From contig JANQBS010000534.1 in assembly GCA_033085395.1 (NCBI GenBank), positions 1-15,756 of the forward strand: DNA of 15,756 nucleotides. Reading direction: 5' to 3'. Below the pieces are notes generated by a model that saw nothing but the letters and a program-made list of their open reading frames with translations, was not told the origin of the DNA and searched no databases. Shown piece after piece: positions 1 through 9,594 of the stretch. The stretch is from Xanthoparmelia taractica (Eukaryota; Ascomycota; Lecanoromycetes; Lecanorales; Parmeliaceae). The number at the start of each line of letters is the position of its first letter. The first letter of the stretch is position 1. A program made the position numbers and the translations under genes.

Positions 1-329
1 TATTTATTTATTAATAGATTATAATATTACGAAAATAAATTTATATCTTAAATCGAAAGTATACGTACGAAAGTCGAATCTTAATATACTTTAATAGACG
101 ATAATTATTAAGGGCTATTAAGAATAAATATAGTATTTATTTAATTTATTTAATATTTAATAATTAATATAATAATTAGAATTAATATCTTACGCTTTAG
201 AGACGATTAAAGAAAGATGTTAAGATAAAGCTAGATAATAAATATCTTACTCGCGCGAACTTCCCCGAGTAATTTCGTTATTAAATTATAGCTATAGATA
301 TTTTATTTATTATTATCGATAACTTAGAG
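1..329. other. RIP-mutated A+T-rich DNA, probably 5' part of the hAT element
   Basis: No readable gene. CpA and TpG are nearly absent while CpG is common, as in the transposase wreck that follows. A hAT transposase of usual length (about 600-800 residues, often with an N-terminal BED zinc finger) would need coding sequence here, but I cannot recognise a finger. No terminal inverted repeat or 8-bp target duplication could be identified, so the left end of the element is unknown or outside the window. Confidence 0.4.
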
Positions 330-2530
330 ATATTATGAATCTTTCGTTATCTTAACTCTCTCGTAAATATAGATTCTATATTTATAATTAAAAATCGATT
401 ATTTTTTAAAATTAAAGAGATTAAGTTAGATCTATATACGAGTCTATTAAATAATAATATTAAGATATCTTTAGTCTTAAATAATTAATCGACTAATAAT
501 CGTTAATCGTATTTTATACTTTTTAACTTCTTTATTAATTACGATTAAAGATATTATAAGAAACTTCTAAAATTCGAGTACGTCGAGAATAAATATATTA
601 ATACGAAGTTTATAAGTCTTAAATAATCGATTTTTAAGAAATATATATTTAAGGCGCGAATTATAGCTTTAATAATCGATAATGCGACTAATAATAATAC
701 ACTCTTTCGTAATCTAATCGAGGCTCTTTTATAGAGCGAATTTAATAATTTACTTAATCTTAAAGAGTAGAATATAAGGAATTTTAAATATATTCTCTAC
801 ATAGCGTATATTATTTAATTATTCTTATAAGAGTTTCTTAATAAGATTCTCGTTAGTCTAATTAATGAGAACTTTTAGAAAAACTAATATAATTCGAAGA
901 AATAGAATACTATTCAAAGATAAGAAAAAAATCTATTAATAACTTTAGCTAAGATATATAAATTTTAATTATTATTCTAGTTATTATTAATATCTAATAT
1001 ATATAAATTCGTAAGACGGAGATTTATATTAATGCTAGCAGTTAGCGTAAAAAGTATTTCTTTAAGCTTTAATCTATATAACTTAACAATATTTATAACT
1101 TAATTAATTAATATTATTTATCTATCGATAAGAAGCTATATTAATAAAAACGCGTACTTAAACTATTTTAAAATATTAAAATCCGTTGAAACTTAATCTA
1201 TTATATATTAATACGATCTTATCTATTTTATAGCGATATCGATCGCTTTTTTAAGAAGAAATTAGACGACTTTCTTAGACTTAGCGCGAATAAATAATTA
1301 TAAGTCGAATATCTAATTAAATTAATTAGATTCTTTTATACTTTTATAAATCTAATAAATAAAAATAAGAAATTAATAGTTTATTATATATTTAATATTT
1401 ATAATAGATTATTTAATTATATTAAAAAGGAGATTCGAAAGTTAAGACGTAAGCGAGTTTCGTGAAAAGTTAAACTTCGCGAGACTTTAAAGACAATTTA
1501 TAAGAAGTTAATTATTTATTATAGCGAGACCTAATCGAGTGTGAGATATCTTTATAAATAAATAATACTTTTATGTTTAAGTTACGAGAATATAATATTA
1601 AAAGAATCGAATTAAGAAGTTAAGTCTAATTAAATATTCTAGATAAAGATATACTAAAATACGCTCGAATAAACGTATCAAAATTATTAATATTTTAATA
1701 TTAATAGTTAAGTATAGAGGGCTAAACGAGTAAGAAGTCGCGTAGAGTCGCTTAATAATATTATTAATAAAATCGAAAAGACGATAGAAGTATCGAATAA
1801 TAATTAATTTTAGTAATATAAAAGAGAAGATTAATATTCTATCTATTATTCTAGTTATAACTTAAATTTCTAATCTTAATTAAATATTTTTCACTTATTT
1901 TAAGAGTCTATTAATTCTTAATTAGTGAAAAAGCTTAGAGTCTTAGATTCTAATAATAATATATGTGACTAGAGATATCTTAATCGTATTTGATAGAGCT
2001 ATAGCTTATAAGCGATATTAAAAAAGCTATTCGCCTTTAATATTTCGAGTCTTAATAATAATTTCTTATATAGAATATTAATAGAATAGTTACGAATAAA
2101 ATATATTAAACTTAAGAAAGATCTTAATATATTACTTGAAGCTAAATAGATTAATTAAAAAATTCGAAATTATTAGATAAAGGAGATTTCTAATATTAAT
2201 TATATTAGTAATAATAATAAAATACTCTTTAGATCAACTTAAATAAGAAATTAATTCTTTTTTATTAAAATTCTATTTATTAATTATTCTTTAATTAAGA
2301 GAAGAGAAGCGAACGTAAAATAATAGAGAATTAATTTTTATAGATTAAAGATCTGCGAAAAGAGTAAGAGAGATAATTTAAAATCGTTTTATAAATAATT
2401 AGAAAAGAGATTAACTTAACGATCTTACGTAGATTGTAATTTAAGAAAATAATATATTATAGTTATTATTCTAGTTTACTTAGCGAGATTAATTTAGAAG
2501 AAAGTTTATCTTAATATTACTTATTAAGTG
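330..2530 (+). pseudogene. hAT-family transposase, RIP-degraded
   Basis: This is the remains of a hAT (Ac-like) cut-and-paste transposase. From about 380 to 890 the third frame reads through scattered TAA/TAG. It shows the Leu-Asn-Asn-stop-Ser-Thr-Asn block at 474-494 (family form LDxWTS), then IALIIDNATNNNTLF at 663-707, the conserved catalytic DNASNNDT region, then a match to the RCxxHxxQL region near 795-840. From about 1178 to 2530 the second frame carries KIR-stop-N at 1178-1192, the WNST motif with Trp TGG mutated to TGA, then IFNIYN and YYSET stretches typical of the middle of these proteins. The frame change between about 890 and 1178 needs at least one indel or an intron. The usual C-terminal dimerisation motif (SIPASSAxxER-like) could not be found, although the frame stays free of non-RIP stops to about 2530. 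The protein is dead. Family call fairly sure; ends uncertain. Confidence 0.72.
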
Positions 2531-2736
2531 CCGGAGTTTAATAATTACTTAAACCAATTTCGCTCTAACTTATATATTAACCTGGAATTTTCTTATCTTA
2601 TTCGTCACCTAATATAAGAAATAATCTATATTATAAAATACCCCTGCATATATTAGAAATTTCCTAGATCATTTCATGATATTAGTAATTTCTTATCTCA
2701 TATCTTTATAAGTGATCTAATATAATCTCTTCATAA
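2531..2736. other. Lightly mutated spacer between hAT wreck and first LTR
   Basis: This stretch keeps CCGG, TCACC, CATTTCATG and other CpA/TpG sites that are gone on its left, so it marks a sharp change in mutation load. No gene or convincing terminal repeat is visible. The last five bases before the LTR (CATAA, 2732-2736) should be one side of the Gypsy target duplication. No identical 5-mer follows either downstream LTR. Confidence 0.4.
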
Positions 2737-2962
2737 TGTCACGGTTTTTCTATATGCCTATGCAAAAGGCATTTCGGAAAGGTTGGGGAGGCTAGGCCAA
2801 ATTTGTATTAGTTTCCCAGCAGATCTTCGCCACTGCGGCCCTTAGAATTTGACAGACTTTTCAAACATCAGAATATGAACCCCTTTTCCATAACAACATG
2901 GTAGCAACGCCGATTTCGATGCCAAATGATAGTCGAATCGATTTAGGAGATGTTCTTCATCA
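2737..2962 (+). repeat. Gypsy-1 LTR copy 1, least mutated
   Basis: A 226-bp long terminal repeat starting TGTCACGG and ending TTCATCA, so it has canonical TG...CA ends. It matches 4635-4860 along its whole length at exactly the same size, and matches 11917-12083 over its first ~165 bp. Differences from those copies are almost all C here against T there, or G against A, at CpA/TpG sites, so this is the best-preserved version. It is followed directly by integrase coding sequence instead of the normal leader, so it now forms the left end of a deleted element. Confidence 0.85.
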
Positions 2963-4130
2963 ATATCAAAATCTTTTCTTTTATATTAGCAAGCTTACCG
3001 GCGTGTAGCGCCTTTATATACCTCAAAGCATGATTAAAACCGTTCTTGAAATAGCTTATAGAGATAATTATCTAAGATTTAAGAAGTCTTATAAAAAGAT
3101 TTCGCATATCTAATATATTTATAAATTAATTAAATATTTTCGATAATATATTAGATTTTATTCTTAATATCTTATTCTTTAAACACGCAGATATCGTCTT
3201 TATAACTTTCTATAGTCAATTAAATCTTCGTTAATATCGTTTTATATATTTATTTTAAATTTTATTTTAATACTCTTAAAATTAATAAATAAAAAATTTA
3301 ATATTATTCTTTTAATAATAGATAAGTTTATAAAAAGAGTAACTTTCGTGTCTAATAAAAAGAATTACTCTATCGCTTAATAAGCTATTATATTACTTAA
3401 TAGATTTAATATTATAAATTAGAAAATCCTAAGGATTTTACTTACGAATCGTGATAAAAAATTTCTTTTTAAGCTTTAGTCGAAGCTCTTTAAAAAGCTT
3501 AAAGTAAATTTACTTTATTTAATTATTTATTATTCTTAAACGAATAAAAGTAGCGAGAGAATTAATTAAATAGCGGAGATAGTATTACGATTTTATCTAT
3601 ATATTATATAGAATCCCGCTCTTTAATCGTTAGTTCTTTCGCGAATATAAGCTCTACTTAATAACTCGATCTTAATTACAATTAATAATAAAACTCTTAA
3701 CGAACTAACTTACGAATTTTAGTCTAATAGATCACTTAATTTACTTAAAGAAATTATTATATCTCTATTATAATCTATCGTTATTCGTATTTAAATAATT
3801 AATATTATCTTATTTACTTAGATAAATTAAAAATATTATTATAATAGAAAGCATTAATTAATATTTCTCAAATAAAGCGATTAAGCTTATTTATAATTAT
3901 ATAAAAACTATTTTATCTCTATTATTACTAAAATCATTATTAAGCTATTTTAATAATATATTAATCTCTTCGAAATATTATAAAAAATCGATAAATAGAT
4001 CTATAAATTAGCTATCTCAGGGCATTAAAATATATATTCGATTTTCAACATTACTTAATTAAAGTCTACTTCTACTTCTAACTCTAATTCGTATAATCGT
4101 CTTATCTCTAACTAGTTAAATAATATATAT
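2963..4130 (+). pseudogene. Ty3/Gypsy integrase fragment (copy A), RIP-degraded
   Basis: C-terminal pol of a fungal Ty3/Gypsy element, starting in the linker just before the integrase zinc-binding domain. Starting at 2964 the frame reads YQNLFFYISKLTGV, stop, RLYIPQSMIKTVLEIA, the segment that precedes the HHCC domain. Downstream come the VIDKF stretch (first catalytic Asp), LTNRDKKF near 3440 (family form SDRDxKF, here with the first Asp as Asn and the second kept), a YYSQTNKSSERINQ-like stretch near 3525-3570 (family form YHPQTDGxSERTNQ), and LVLSREYKLYL further on. Gln codons appear as TAA/TAG throughout. It is homologous base for base to 10245-11400 and somewhat less mutated at its 5' end. 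Non-functional. Confidence 0.85.
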
Positions 4131-4138
4131 ATATAAAA

Positions 4139-4333
4139 GAAGATACTAATAAGTATAAGTTTTAAGAAATAGAGCGAATTCTTAATAAGCGAGTTATTCG
4201 AAAAGATAGAGACTTTATTATATAATATCTTATTAGATAATTAAGATACGAGTCTAAATATAATTAGTAATATAAGATTAAAGATCTTATTAACTTCGAT
4301 AACTTAATACGTTAATATAAGCATATAATCGCT
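4139..4333 (+). pseudogene. Chromodomain at the pol C terminus (copy A)
   Basis: A chromodomain tail of the integrase. The frame starting at 4139 shows EDTNKYKF, stop, EIERILNKRVIRKDRDFII, stop, YLIR. It continues to YKIKDLINFDNLIR, matching the family pattern EIERILNKRVxRxGRxxxxYLVRWKGY...WYNxKDLxNA. The two Trp codons of the aromatic cage region (WKGY and WYN) are TAA/TAG here. In chromoviruses this domain binds methylated H3K9 and steers integration into heterochromatin. The frame differs from that of the integrase core upstream, so there is an indel in the A/T-rich segment around 4100-4135. Confidence 0.85.
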
Positions 4334-4634
4334 ACTATTAATATTCTTTAAAGTCAACACTACATTACGTCGACTTATCTTATCGCTATATTCAAATAAC
4401 TTAATAAGTTTTATCGATCGAGAATATAATTTCTTTTAATTTAATAGTATTTATATAATTATTAAAGAAAGATATTAATTAATAATTATAATATTATTAT
4501 TATTATAATATTCTAACTACTTCTACACTATATACTTTTAGTCGTTAATATAATCTTATTATTACTAGTTTTCTAGCAATTTATTATTAATATTATAAGT
4601 AAGATCGCTTATTTTTCTTATTATTATAAGATAT
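4334..4634 (+). other. Gypsy-1 pol tail and 3' untranslated region (copy A)
   Basis: The first ~100 bp may still code for a short tail after the chromodomain. The rest has no readable protein and leads into the LTR. It includes an A/T-only stretch with ATTATTATTATTATAATATT around 4480-4510. It is colinear with 11613-11916. No clear polypurine tract survives in front of the LTR. Confidence 0.6.
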
Positions 4635-4860
4635 TATTACGATTTTTCTATATATCTATGTAAAAGATATTTCGAAAAGGTTAAGGAGACTAGATCAAAT
4701 TTGTATTAGTTTTCCAGTAGATCTTCGTTACTGCGGCCCTTAGAATTTGATAGACTTTTCAATCGTTAGAATATGAACCCCTTTTCCATAACAATATAAT
4801 AGCAACGCCGATTTCGATGTTAAATGATAGTCGAATCGATTTAGAAGATGTTCTTCATTA
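4635..4860 (+). repeat. Gypsy-1 LTR copy 2, shared by both tandem elements
   Basis: 226 bp, aligned end to end with 2737-2962. Its ends read TATTACG and TTCATTA, the RIP products of TGTCACG and TTCATCA, so the canonical TG...CA is lost by two transitions. Conserved islands include TCAAATTTGTATTAGTTT and ACTGCGGCCCTTAGAATTTG. It is at once the 3' LTR of the deleted copy on the left and the 5' LTR of the full-length copy on the right. Confidence 0.88.
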
Positions 4861-5000
4861 ATATAGCTCTCTTATCGTTATCGAATTTATCAAATAAGTG
4901 AGCTATTAGATTAATAAGATCTTATTAGTCTTTTTCTCTACTCTTTACCTATCAAAAGCTTTTCTTAATTTTACTTCTTTTATTAATTAATCTTATAACG
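4861..5000 (+). other. Gypsy-1 5' leader / primer-binding region
   Basis: About 140 bp between the LTR and the first in-frame gag-like sequence. A tRNA primer-binding site should lie at its left edge, but no TGG-starting match is visible. No confident start codon for gag can be chosen because ATG and its context have been mutated. Confidence 0.4.
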
Positions 5001-7100
5001 CTAATTACTTCAATAGATAAATAAGTACTTATTCTCGTATTTGATATTCAGGAATTTATTATCATCGGCCACAAATACGCTAATTTAATATTTAATAATA
5101 TCAAGGAGATTTGTAAGCATCTTACGTTCAATACTCTCAGACCTACTAGATTAATCTCTACTATTAATTCTACTGCTAATTTATTAAGAACAACTACTTA
5201 TTTCTTAATTTAAGATTATTAATCATCTAATTAAGTTATTAATAAACTTACTTTTCGTAAATCTATTCGGCGTTTTAAATAAGTTACTTAGTCTCTTAGA
5301 AACTTATTCTTTAATTCTTTTTCTACTAAAAATATATCTAAGCGATTATTAACTAATAATAATCCTGCTAATATTAATAATAATTCTACTAATAATTCTA
5401 CTAATATTAATAATAATCCTATTAACGATAATCGTAATTCTTTATTAGATAATTCGCCTTCTATATTATCGCCACCAGTGATTCATAAGGATTTCACTAC
5501 TATAGATACTATTGATTTGAGTGAAAATTCAAGCACTTCTCGTAGGCAATTAAGTTAAACTATATCGAAAATAACTATTAATTTTATAGCTTAATAACTG
5601 CAAGATATAATTAATAATGCTATTAACTTCGTCGTCACGAATGTTATTAATAACTTGTATTTATCTGCTGGATCTAAGGGAGAATAAGGCTCGTTAGAAG
5701 AGTTAGAAGAACTCGAATTAGCTATAGTAGAAGTATGGAGTTCTAATAGCAAATAAAATGCTATAGAATTAAGTTATTTTGATTTTTTTCTAGATAAATC
5801 TTACGAAGAGAGTGAGATTATAACTATGGGAAAGAATATGTATTATCGTAATGTGATTCTATTTATTGAAAGAATTTATAATTTGATAGCTATAAAAGAA
5901 GAAGCTATAGTTCGTATTAATATAAATACTTATTTTCGTGATTCTATATTTGCTTAATATATCTTAAAGCTATTAAATCTGAAACGAAGAGGTCTTCGTG
6001 TAGAAGGTAGTGGAGTGAAAGAATAATATAGAGCTCTCTCTGTAAGATTCAAGGAATTATCGGAAGTAATACTCTTTAATCTAATTATAGAAAAGTATAT
6101 ATTAATAGATGCTCGTTCTCGATAAGAGTCTGCTAGCTATGTGTAAATAATAGTAAGATATGTAAAATTAGCTGATATTAATGGTATTCAAAATTAGTTG
6201 ATATTTGCCTATTAGAAAATTGTGCCGGAATTGCGTATTTTCGTTAACTTATCAAATTTAGTTATTATTATTGCAAGCTTTATTTAAATGCTTAATATAA
6301 AGAAAGTAGTCTAATTTGAGCTATATACCAGATAGTATTAATATTAGACTTTCGTCCAAAGGTCTTAGCAATAGTAGCAAAATCAATAGAATTAATGTGA
6401 AAATGTCTATCGAAATACACTAAGAAATGTATTCCAGCAAGGCCTTTTAAATCTAGCTTTCCCAATTCGTTAAGGTTAGTAGAATTAATTTAATCCTTCC
6501 CAGTCATTTAAATAATAATAGTAATACGAATAGTCGTATCGCTAGCAGCCACCATTTCGATCTTCTAACTCCTATGGTCCAAATGCTTACCGCCCTTAGC
6601 AATACGACTATTAATTAAATTTTCGCTACGATTTACGACCTTAACAAGATATAAATTAAAGACCTTTCGTGTAAGTTAAAGGATAGCAAAATACGTTAGA
6701 TTTGATAAATCGACTATTATAAACGAATTAATTCGATTAAGTAGATCGAAAATTCGAAAGCTCAAATAATATCGGAAATCGTTAACAATTTTAGTAGAAT
6801 TTTAGATCTAAGGCTACTACTTATTAAGTAGAAGCAACTAAAAATAAATAAGAAAATCCTAATCAAGCGGAAGAAAATACGCTTTAATAGAATATTAAAA
6901 TTAATAACTATTAAGAGTAGCAATTAGATTATAATTTCGATGAGTTGAATAATCAATATTATAATGATTCTTTTGCTGGATTTGTAGACATTTAGACGTA
7001 CTATAGAAATTATAATTTGACTTTCTCTTCTAAGTCGAAATTGTATAAGTATTTATAAGCCGAATATTATTCTAAATTACTACCTTCTACGTTTAAATTA
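5001..7100 (+). pseudogene. Gypsy-1 gag polyprotein, RIP-degraded
   Basis: Structural capsid-like protein. In the third frame, from about 5001, the reading is continuous except for TAA/TAG at apparent Gln codons. It opens with FDIQEFIIIGHKYANLIF, then a low-complexity Asn/Ser/Thr stretch (5346-5460: NNNPANINNNSTNNSTN), an acidic part (EELEELELAIVEVWSSN, 5697-5750), and the gag core about 5826-6325. The core includes MYYRNVILFIERIYNLIAI, YVQIIVRYVKLADI-type sequence (one stop inside) and VPELRIFVNLSN, matching the capsid domain of ascomycete Gypsy elements. From about 6330 to 6830 the tail is very Gln-rich, now mostly TAA/TAG. I see no CCHC zinc knuckle. Trp codons stay TGG (5741-5743) while Gln codons are hit, so mutation mainly struck C on this strand. 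The start is a guess. Confidence 0.78.
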
Positions 7101-7556
7101 CCGGTAAATATATAAGCGAATATCGATACTTTCGTTATGAAAATTATTTAGTTAGATTTCAAGGATAGAGTTAGCTTAGGTACTGGTTTTAGCTTTCGTG
7201 ACTGAAATTACGCTTATATTTTTTTACGATTTATATCAAATGCAGCTAAGAATAAGAAAGAATATACTAATTTAGGAATTAATATAACATTGGTCGATAA
7301 GTAATGGCTATTATCTCTTCTATCTGATGTGAAAATTAGAAAGATATTATCTTATCTGCGTGTTAAAGGGCTTAATTCTACAATGCATAATATCGATAAG
7401 TATATACTTATTTTAATATATCTCTCGGGTCTTAAAAGAAATAATAATAAGACTCTTATATATATTATAAGAGAAATTTATTTAATTAATAATTTAAAGA
7501 TAAATCTACTAATAAGAAATAATATTATAAGATCGAAGAAATTATACTTGATGTGA
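7101..7556 (+). pseudogene. Gypsy-1 aspartic protease domain, RIP-degraded
   Basis: Retropepsin-like domain that would cleave the polyprotein. It is in the same frame as gag. The active-site segment at 7269-7304 reads NLGINITLVDK followed by a stop and Trp; the family has Asp-x-Gly here, and the Asp codon is now AAT, which fits G-to-A RIP. The part from 7329 is stop-free to 7556 (MKIRKILSYLRVKGLNSTM ... IYIIREIYLINNLKINLLIRNNII). It matches the second half of the fold, with the IRREVHLVDxLKAxxLIGxDII pattern recognisable. That open stretch is a relic, not an independent gene. Around 7530 the readable frame moves to the next one, where EIILDVSK continues, so a 1-nt deletion or a frameshift site lies there. 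Confidence 0.78.
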
Positions 7557-8607
7557 GTAAAAGCGAGACTCTTATTAATAGTTATAATATTATTATTAAG
7601 ATTATAACTCACAATATCGATTAATATACGAAACGATTAATTTGAGTATAGAAAGCACTTACTATTGCATCGAGAGCTTAGCAAATTCTATCTATTATTA
7701 CGCCCAAGAATCTATCTAATAGAGACTTTATTTTCGAATCTATAAAGCAGCATAATTTGATCATATATGCTTATATGATTAATATTAACATTACTAATGT
7801 GATAGTTAAAAACGAGACTAATTATACTATACAAATTCCTAAGAAATTGCACTTAAAAATACTGCAAGAAGTCGACTACGAAAACGTCTATTTTATTAAT
7901 ATAGAGATGCCTTTAGCTAAGCTCGAAAAGCACTCGAAATCATCGAATTGAGTGAAGAAAGCAGTTACTTTTGCGACTATTACGTTAATAAGTCTAGCTA
8001 GTAGTTTTATGTCTCTAATTAATTATGCTAAGAGTAAAATTCTTAATAAAATCTTAAGTGATTTAAGTATAGAATTAAAGCTTTCTAACGATATAATAAT
8101 CTACGAGAATAAGCTAAAAAATTAACAATTAACTAATCTAGTTAATAAGTTTCCGTCTTTATAAAAGAATAAAGACTTTATTAAAGTATTAGAGAATAAA
8201 TAAATAAAGCTTTCGCTTCGAGATAACTAATAGTTAAGACTATCTAGCAAAAGAGTAAAAGTCTATTCTCTTGGGCTATTAGATAAGGCAGTAATTAATA
8301 AAATCTTTAATGCTCTTCAATAGTAAGATCGTTTAAATTATATAAAATAGTTAACTTCGTTTAGCTATTTCGTCTTCGTTATTTAAAAAACCCTATTTAA
8401 TAATAAGAGAAAAGATAGGGTTATAATTAATATTCGAGGCCTAAATAATCTTATTATATTAGACGTCTATCTCGTGTCTCTTTAATTAAATATTATTTCG
8501 AAGCTACTTAATTACATTTATCTAATTATGCTAGATGCGATTTCTTTCTTCTATTAATAACTTATATATCTTAACTTTCGATATATACTTATAATAGTCA
8601 CGCATCG
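7557..8607 (+). pseudogene. Gypsy-1 protease-RT linker and first part of reverse transcriptase
   Basis: The second frame continues pol. The linker includes a stop-free stretch at 7757-7951 with VIVKNETNYTIQIPKKLHL, which matches the NETxxPIxIPRKLRLG linker of these polyproteins. RT fingers follow: KRKDRVIINIRGLNNLIILD near 8407-8466 (family form DIRxLNxxxxxD), then LDAISFFYQ-like sequence at 8531-8557 with the first metal-binding Asp codon kept as GAT (8534-8536), its Trp lost to TAA, and finally YILIIVTH ending at 8605. The reading is broken inside the conserved THRGQETF motif by the MITE at 8608; the Arg codon is split between 8606-8607 and 9003. Confidence 0.85.
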
Positions 8608-9002
8608 CATCGGTAAAAAGTAAATTCTACTAGTGAATTTAACATAGGCGACTCCCGATATTAGCGTCAAAACCGGCGTTAGTAGCCCGTTAGCACCGTT
8701 AGCAACTCGAACTTGCTAATAGCACGATTAGCAACTTCTATTCTCGCGATTTTAACACTATTTATAATAATAATATTAACTTTTTCTTATATATATATAT
8801 ATAGCATTAATATTAGAAGCGATCTATTGATTAATATTATTAATATTATTAAGAATAAGAATTACTATATGTGCTAATCGTGCTAATAGCAACTCGAAGT
8901 TGCTAATCGGGCTTATCGCTAATTTCGGATTTAACATGGGCTATTAGCGACCCATTTGCGCGAAAATTCAGCTTCAAGGAGAATTTACTTTTTGCCGATG
9001 CG
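8606..9002. repeat. CG target-site duplication around the MITE
   Basis: Host sequence ACGCATCG on the left (ends 8607) and CGAGGG on the right (starts 9001) rejoin to ACG CAT CGA GGG, coding Thr-His-Arg-Gly, exactly the RT motif expected. This leaves CG (8606-8607 and 9001-9002) as the only duplicated bases. The inference depends on the original Arg codon being CGA. Confidence 0.55.
8608..9000. mobile_element. 393-bp MITE inserted in the RT gene
   Basis: Non-autonomous miniature inverted-repeat element with no coding capacity. The left end CATCGGTAAAAAGTAAATTC is the inverted complement of the right end, with one T/C mismatch. Subterminal sequences are also inverted: a left TTAGCAACTCGAACTTGCTAA block (8699-8719), followed by TAGCACGATTAGCAACTTC, pairs with the complement of 8872-8907. 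The middle is A/T-rich with an (AT)n tract near 8790-8803. CpA and TpG are abundant, unlike the Gypsy sequence on both sides, so it was not RIP-mutated: either it came later or it is too short for recognition. Its superfamily is not clear; a CG duplication does not fit the TA of Tc1/mariner, the 8 bp of hAT or the 3 bp of PIF. Confidence 0.85.
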
Positions 9003-9594
9003 AGGGTAGAAAACATTTAATGTTTCAATTATGAAATATATAAATTTAATTGTCTACGTATAGAGAAGAATTAATTATATTTTAAGAGCTCTTAAAGACT
9101 TCGTATAAGTCTATATTAATAATATTATTATTAAATCTAATAGCTTCTCTAAGTATCTCTATTACTTAAGAAGACTTTTTTAATTTCTAATTAAGTATAA
9201 TATTTTAATCGCCCCTAAAAAGACCTTTCTAGAATATTTAAATATTAATTTATTTAATTAATATATTAATTCTTTGAAAATAATTATTATAAATAATAAG
9301 CTTAAGACGATTATTAAGCTAAATTACCTCGTAATTCTTAAAGATTTAGAGCATTATCTTAATCTAATAGGCTATCTTTATAGCTTAATTTATTATTATA
9401 TATAGCTTATAGCGCCTCTGCAAACTCTTAAGATAAGGCTTTTAAAAGAAGCTTCGTCGAAAGATAATTCTCGTTATATCTATTCTTCACGCTTTAAATT
9501 ATCTTTATTAATTAAGCTAGAATAAGCAAGTTTTAATAGTCTATAAGTAGCATTATCTTAATCTTTTATGCTTGTTTATTACGATCTTAATAGA
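9001..9594 (+). pseudogene. Gypsy-1 reverse transcriptase, second part
   Basis: RT resumes in the first frame with RG, stop, KTFNVSIMKYINLIVYV. The catalytic box at 9112-9123 reads TAT ATT AAT AAT (Tyr-Ile-Asn-Asn) where the enzyme needs Tyr-x-Asp-Asp; both Asp codons became Asn by G-to-A change, so the polymerase is dead. Downstream the thumb region is clear: APKKTFLEYLNINLF near 9210-9255 (family form PKKxFLGYPxVxLLGQ), LKDLEHYLNLIGYL near 9340-9380, APLQTLKIRLLKEASS and LEQASFNSLQVALSQSFMLV (some Gln codons as stops). The same frame runs on into RNase H. Confidence 0.88.

Larger units (their letters stand above)
2737..4860 (+). mobile_element. Gypsy-1 deletion derivative: LTR, integrase-chromodomain, LTR
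   Basis: A 2.1-kb element with two 226-bp LTRs flanking 1672 bp. The internal part corresponds to the last 1672 bp of the full-length copy next door (10245-11916, the same length), so gag, protease, RT and most of RNase H are missing. The right LTR is shared with the full-length copy, giving a tandem LTR-fragment-LTR-full-LTR array. The left joint is at 2962/2963 with the pentamer AATAT common to both parent sequences. It cannot be autonomous; the remaining pol part is full of RIP stops. Confidence 0.8.

Noticed and set aside
2660..2740. Terminal inverted repeats for the hAT element
   Set aside because: Several ATTTCTTAT/ATAAGAAAT-like pairs exist but none pairs with the left part of the window and no 8-bp duplication was found.
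2732..4865. Target-site duplication for the deleted Gypsy-1 copy
   Set aside because: The 5 bp before LTR copy 1 (CATAA) and the 5 bp after LTR copy 2 (ATATA, which is Gypsy-1 leader) differ even allowing for RIP, as expected for a tandem.
7329..7556. 75-codon open frame as a stand-alone small gene
   Set aside because: Its sequence continues the protease domain of Gypsy-1 in frame with gag on the left; it is only a stretch that happened to gain no stop.
7757..7951. 64-codon open frame as a stand-alone small gene
   Set aside because: It is the protease-RT linker of the same polyprotein, with readable pol sequence in the same frame on both sides.
8389..8420. Inverted repeat CCCTATTT...AAAGATAGGG as a terminator or hairpin
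   Set aside because: It falls inside continuous RT coding sequence and is short; A/T-rich DNA gives many such pairs.
8785..8805. (AT)n tract as a promoter or origin
   Set aside because: Simple A/T microsatellite in the centre of the MITE; such tracts occur all over the window.
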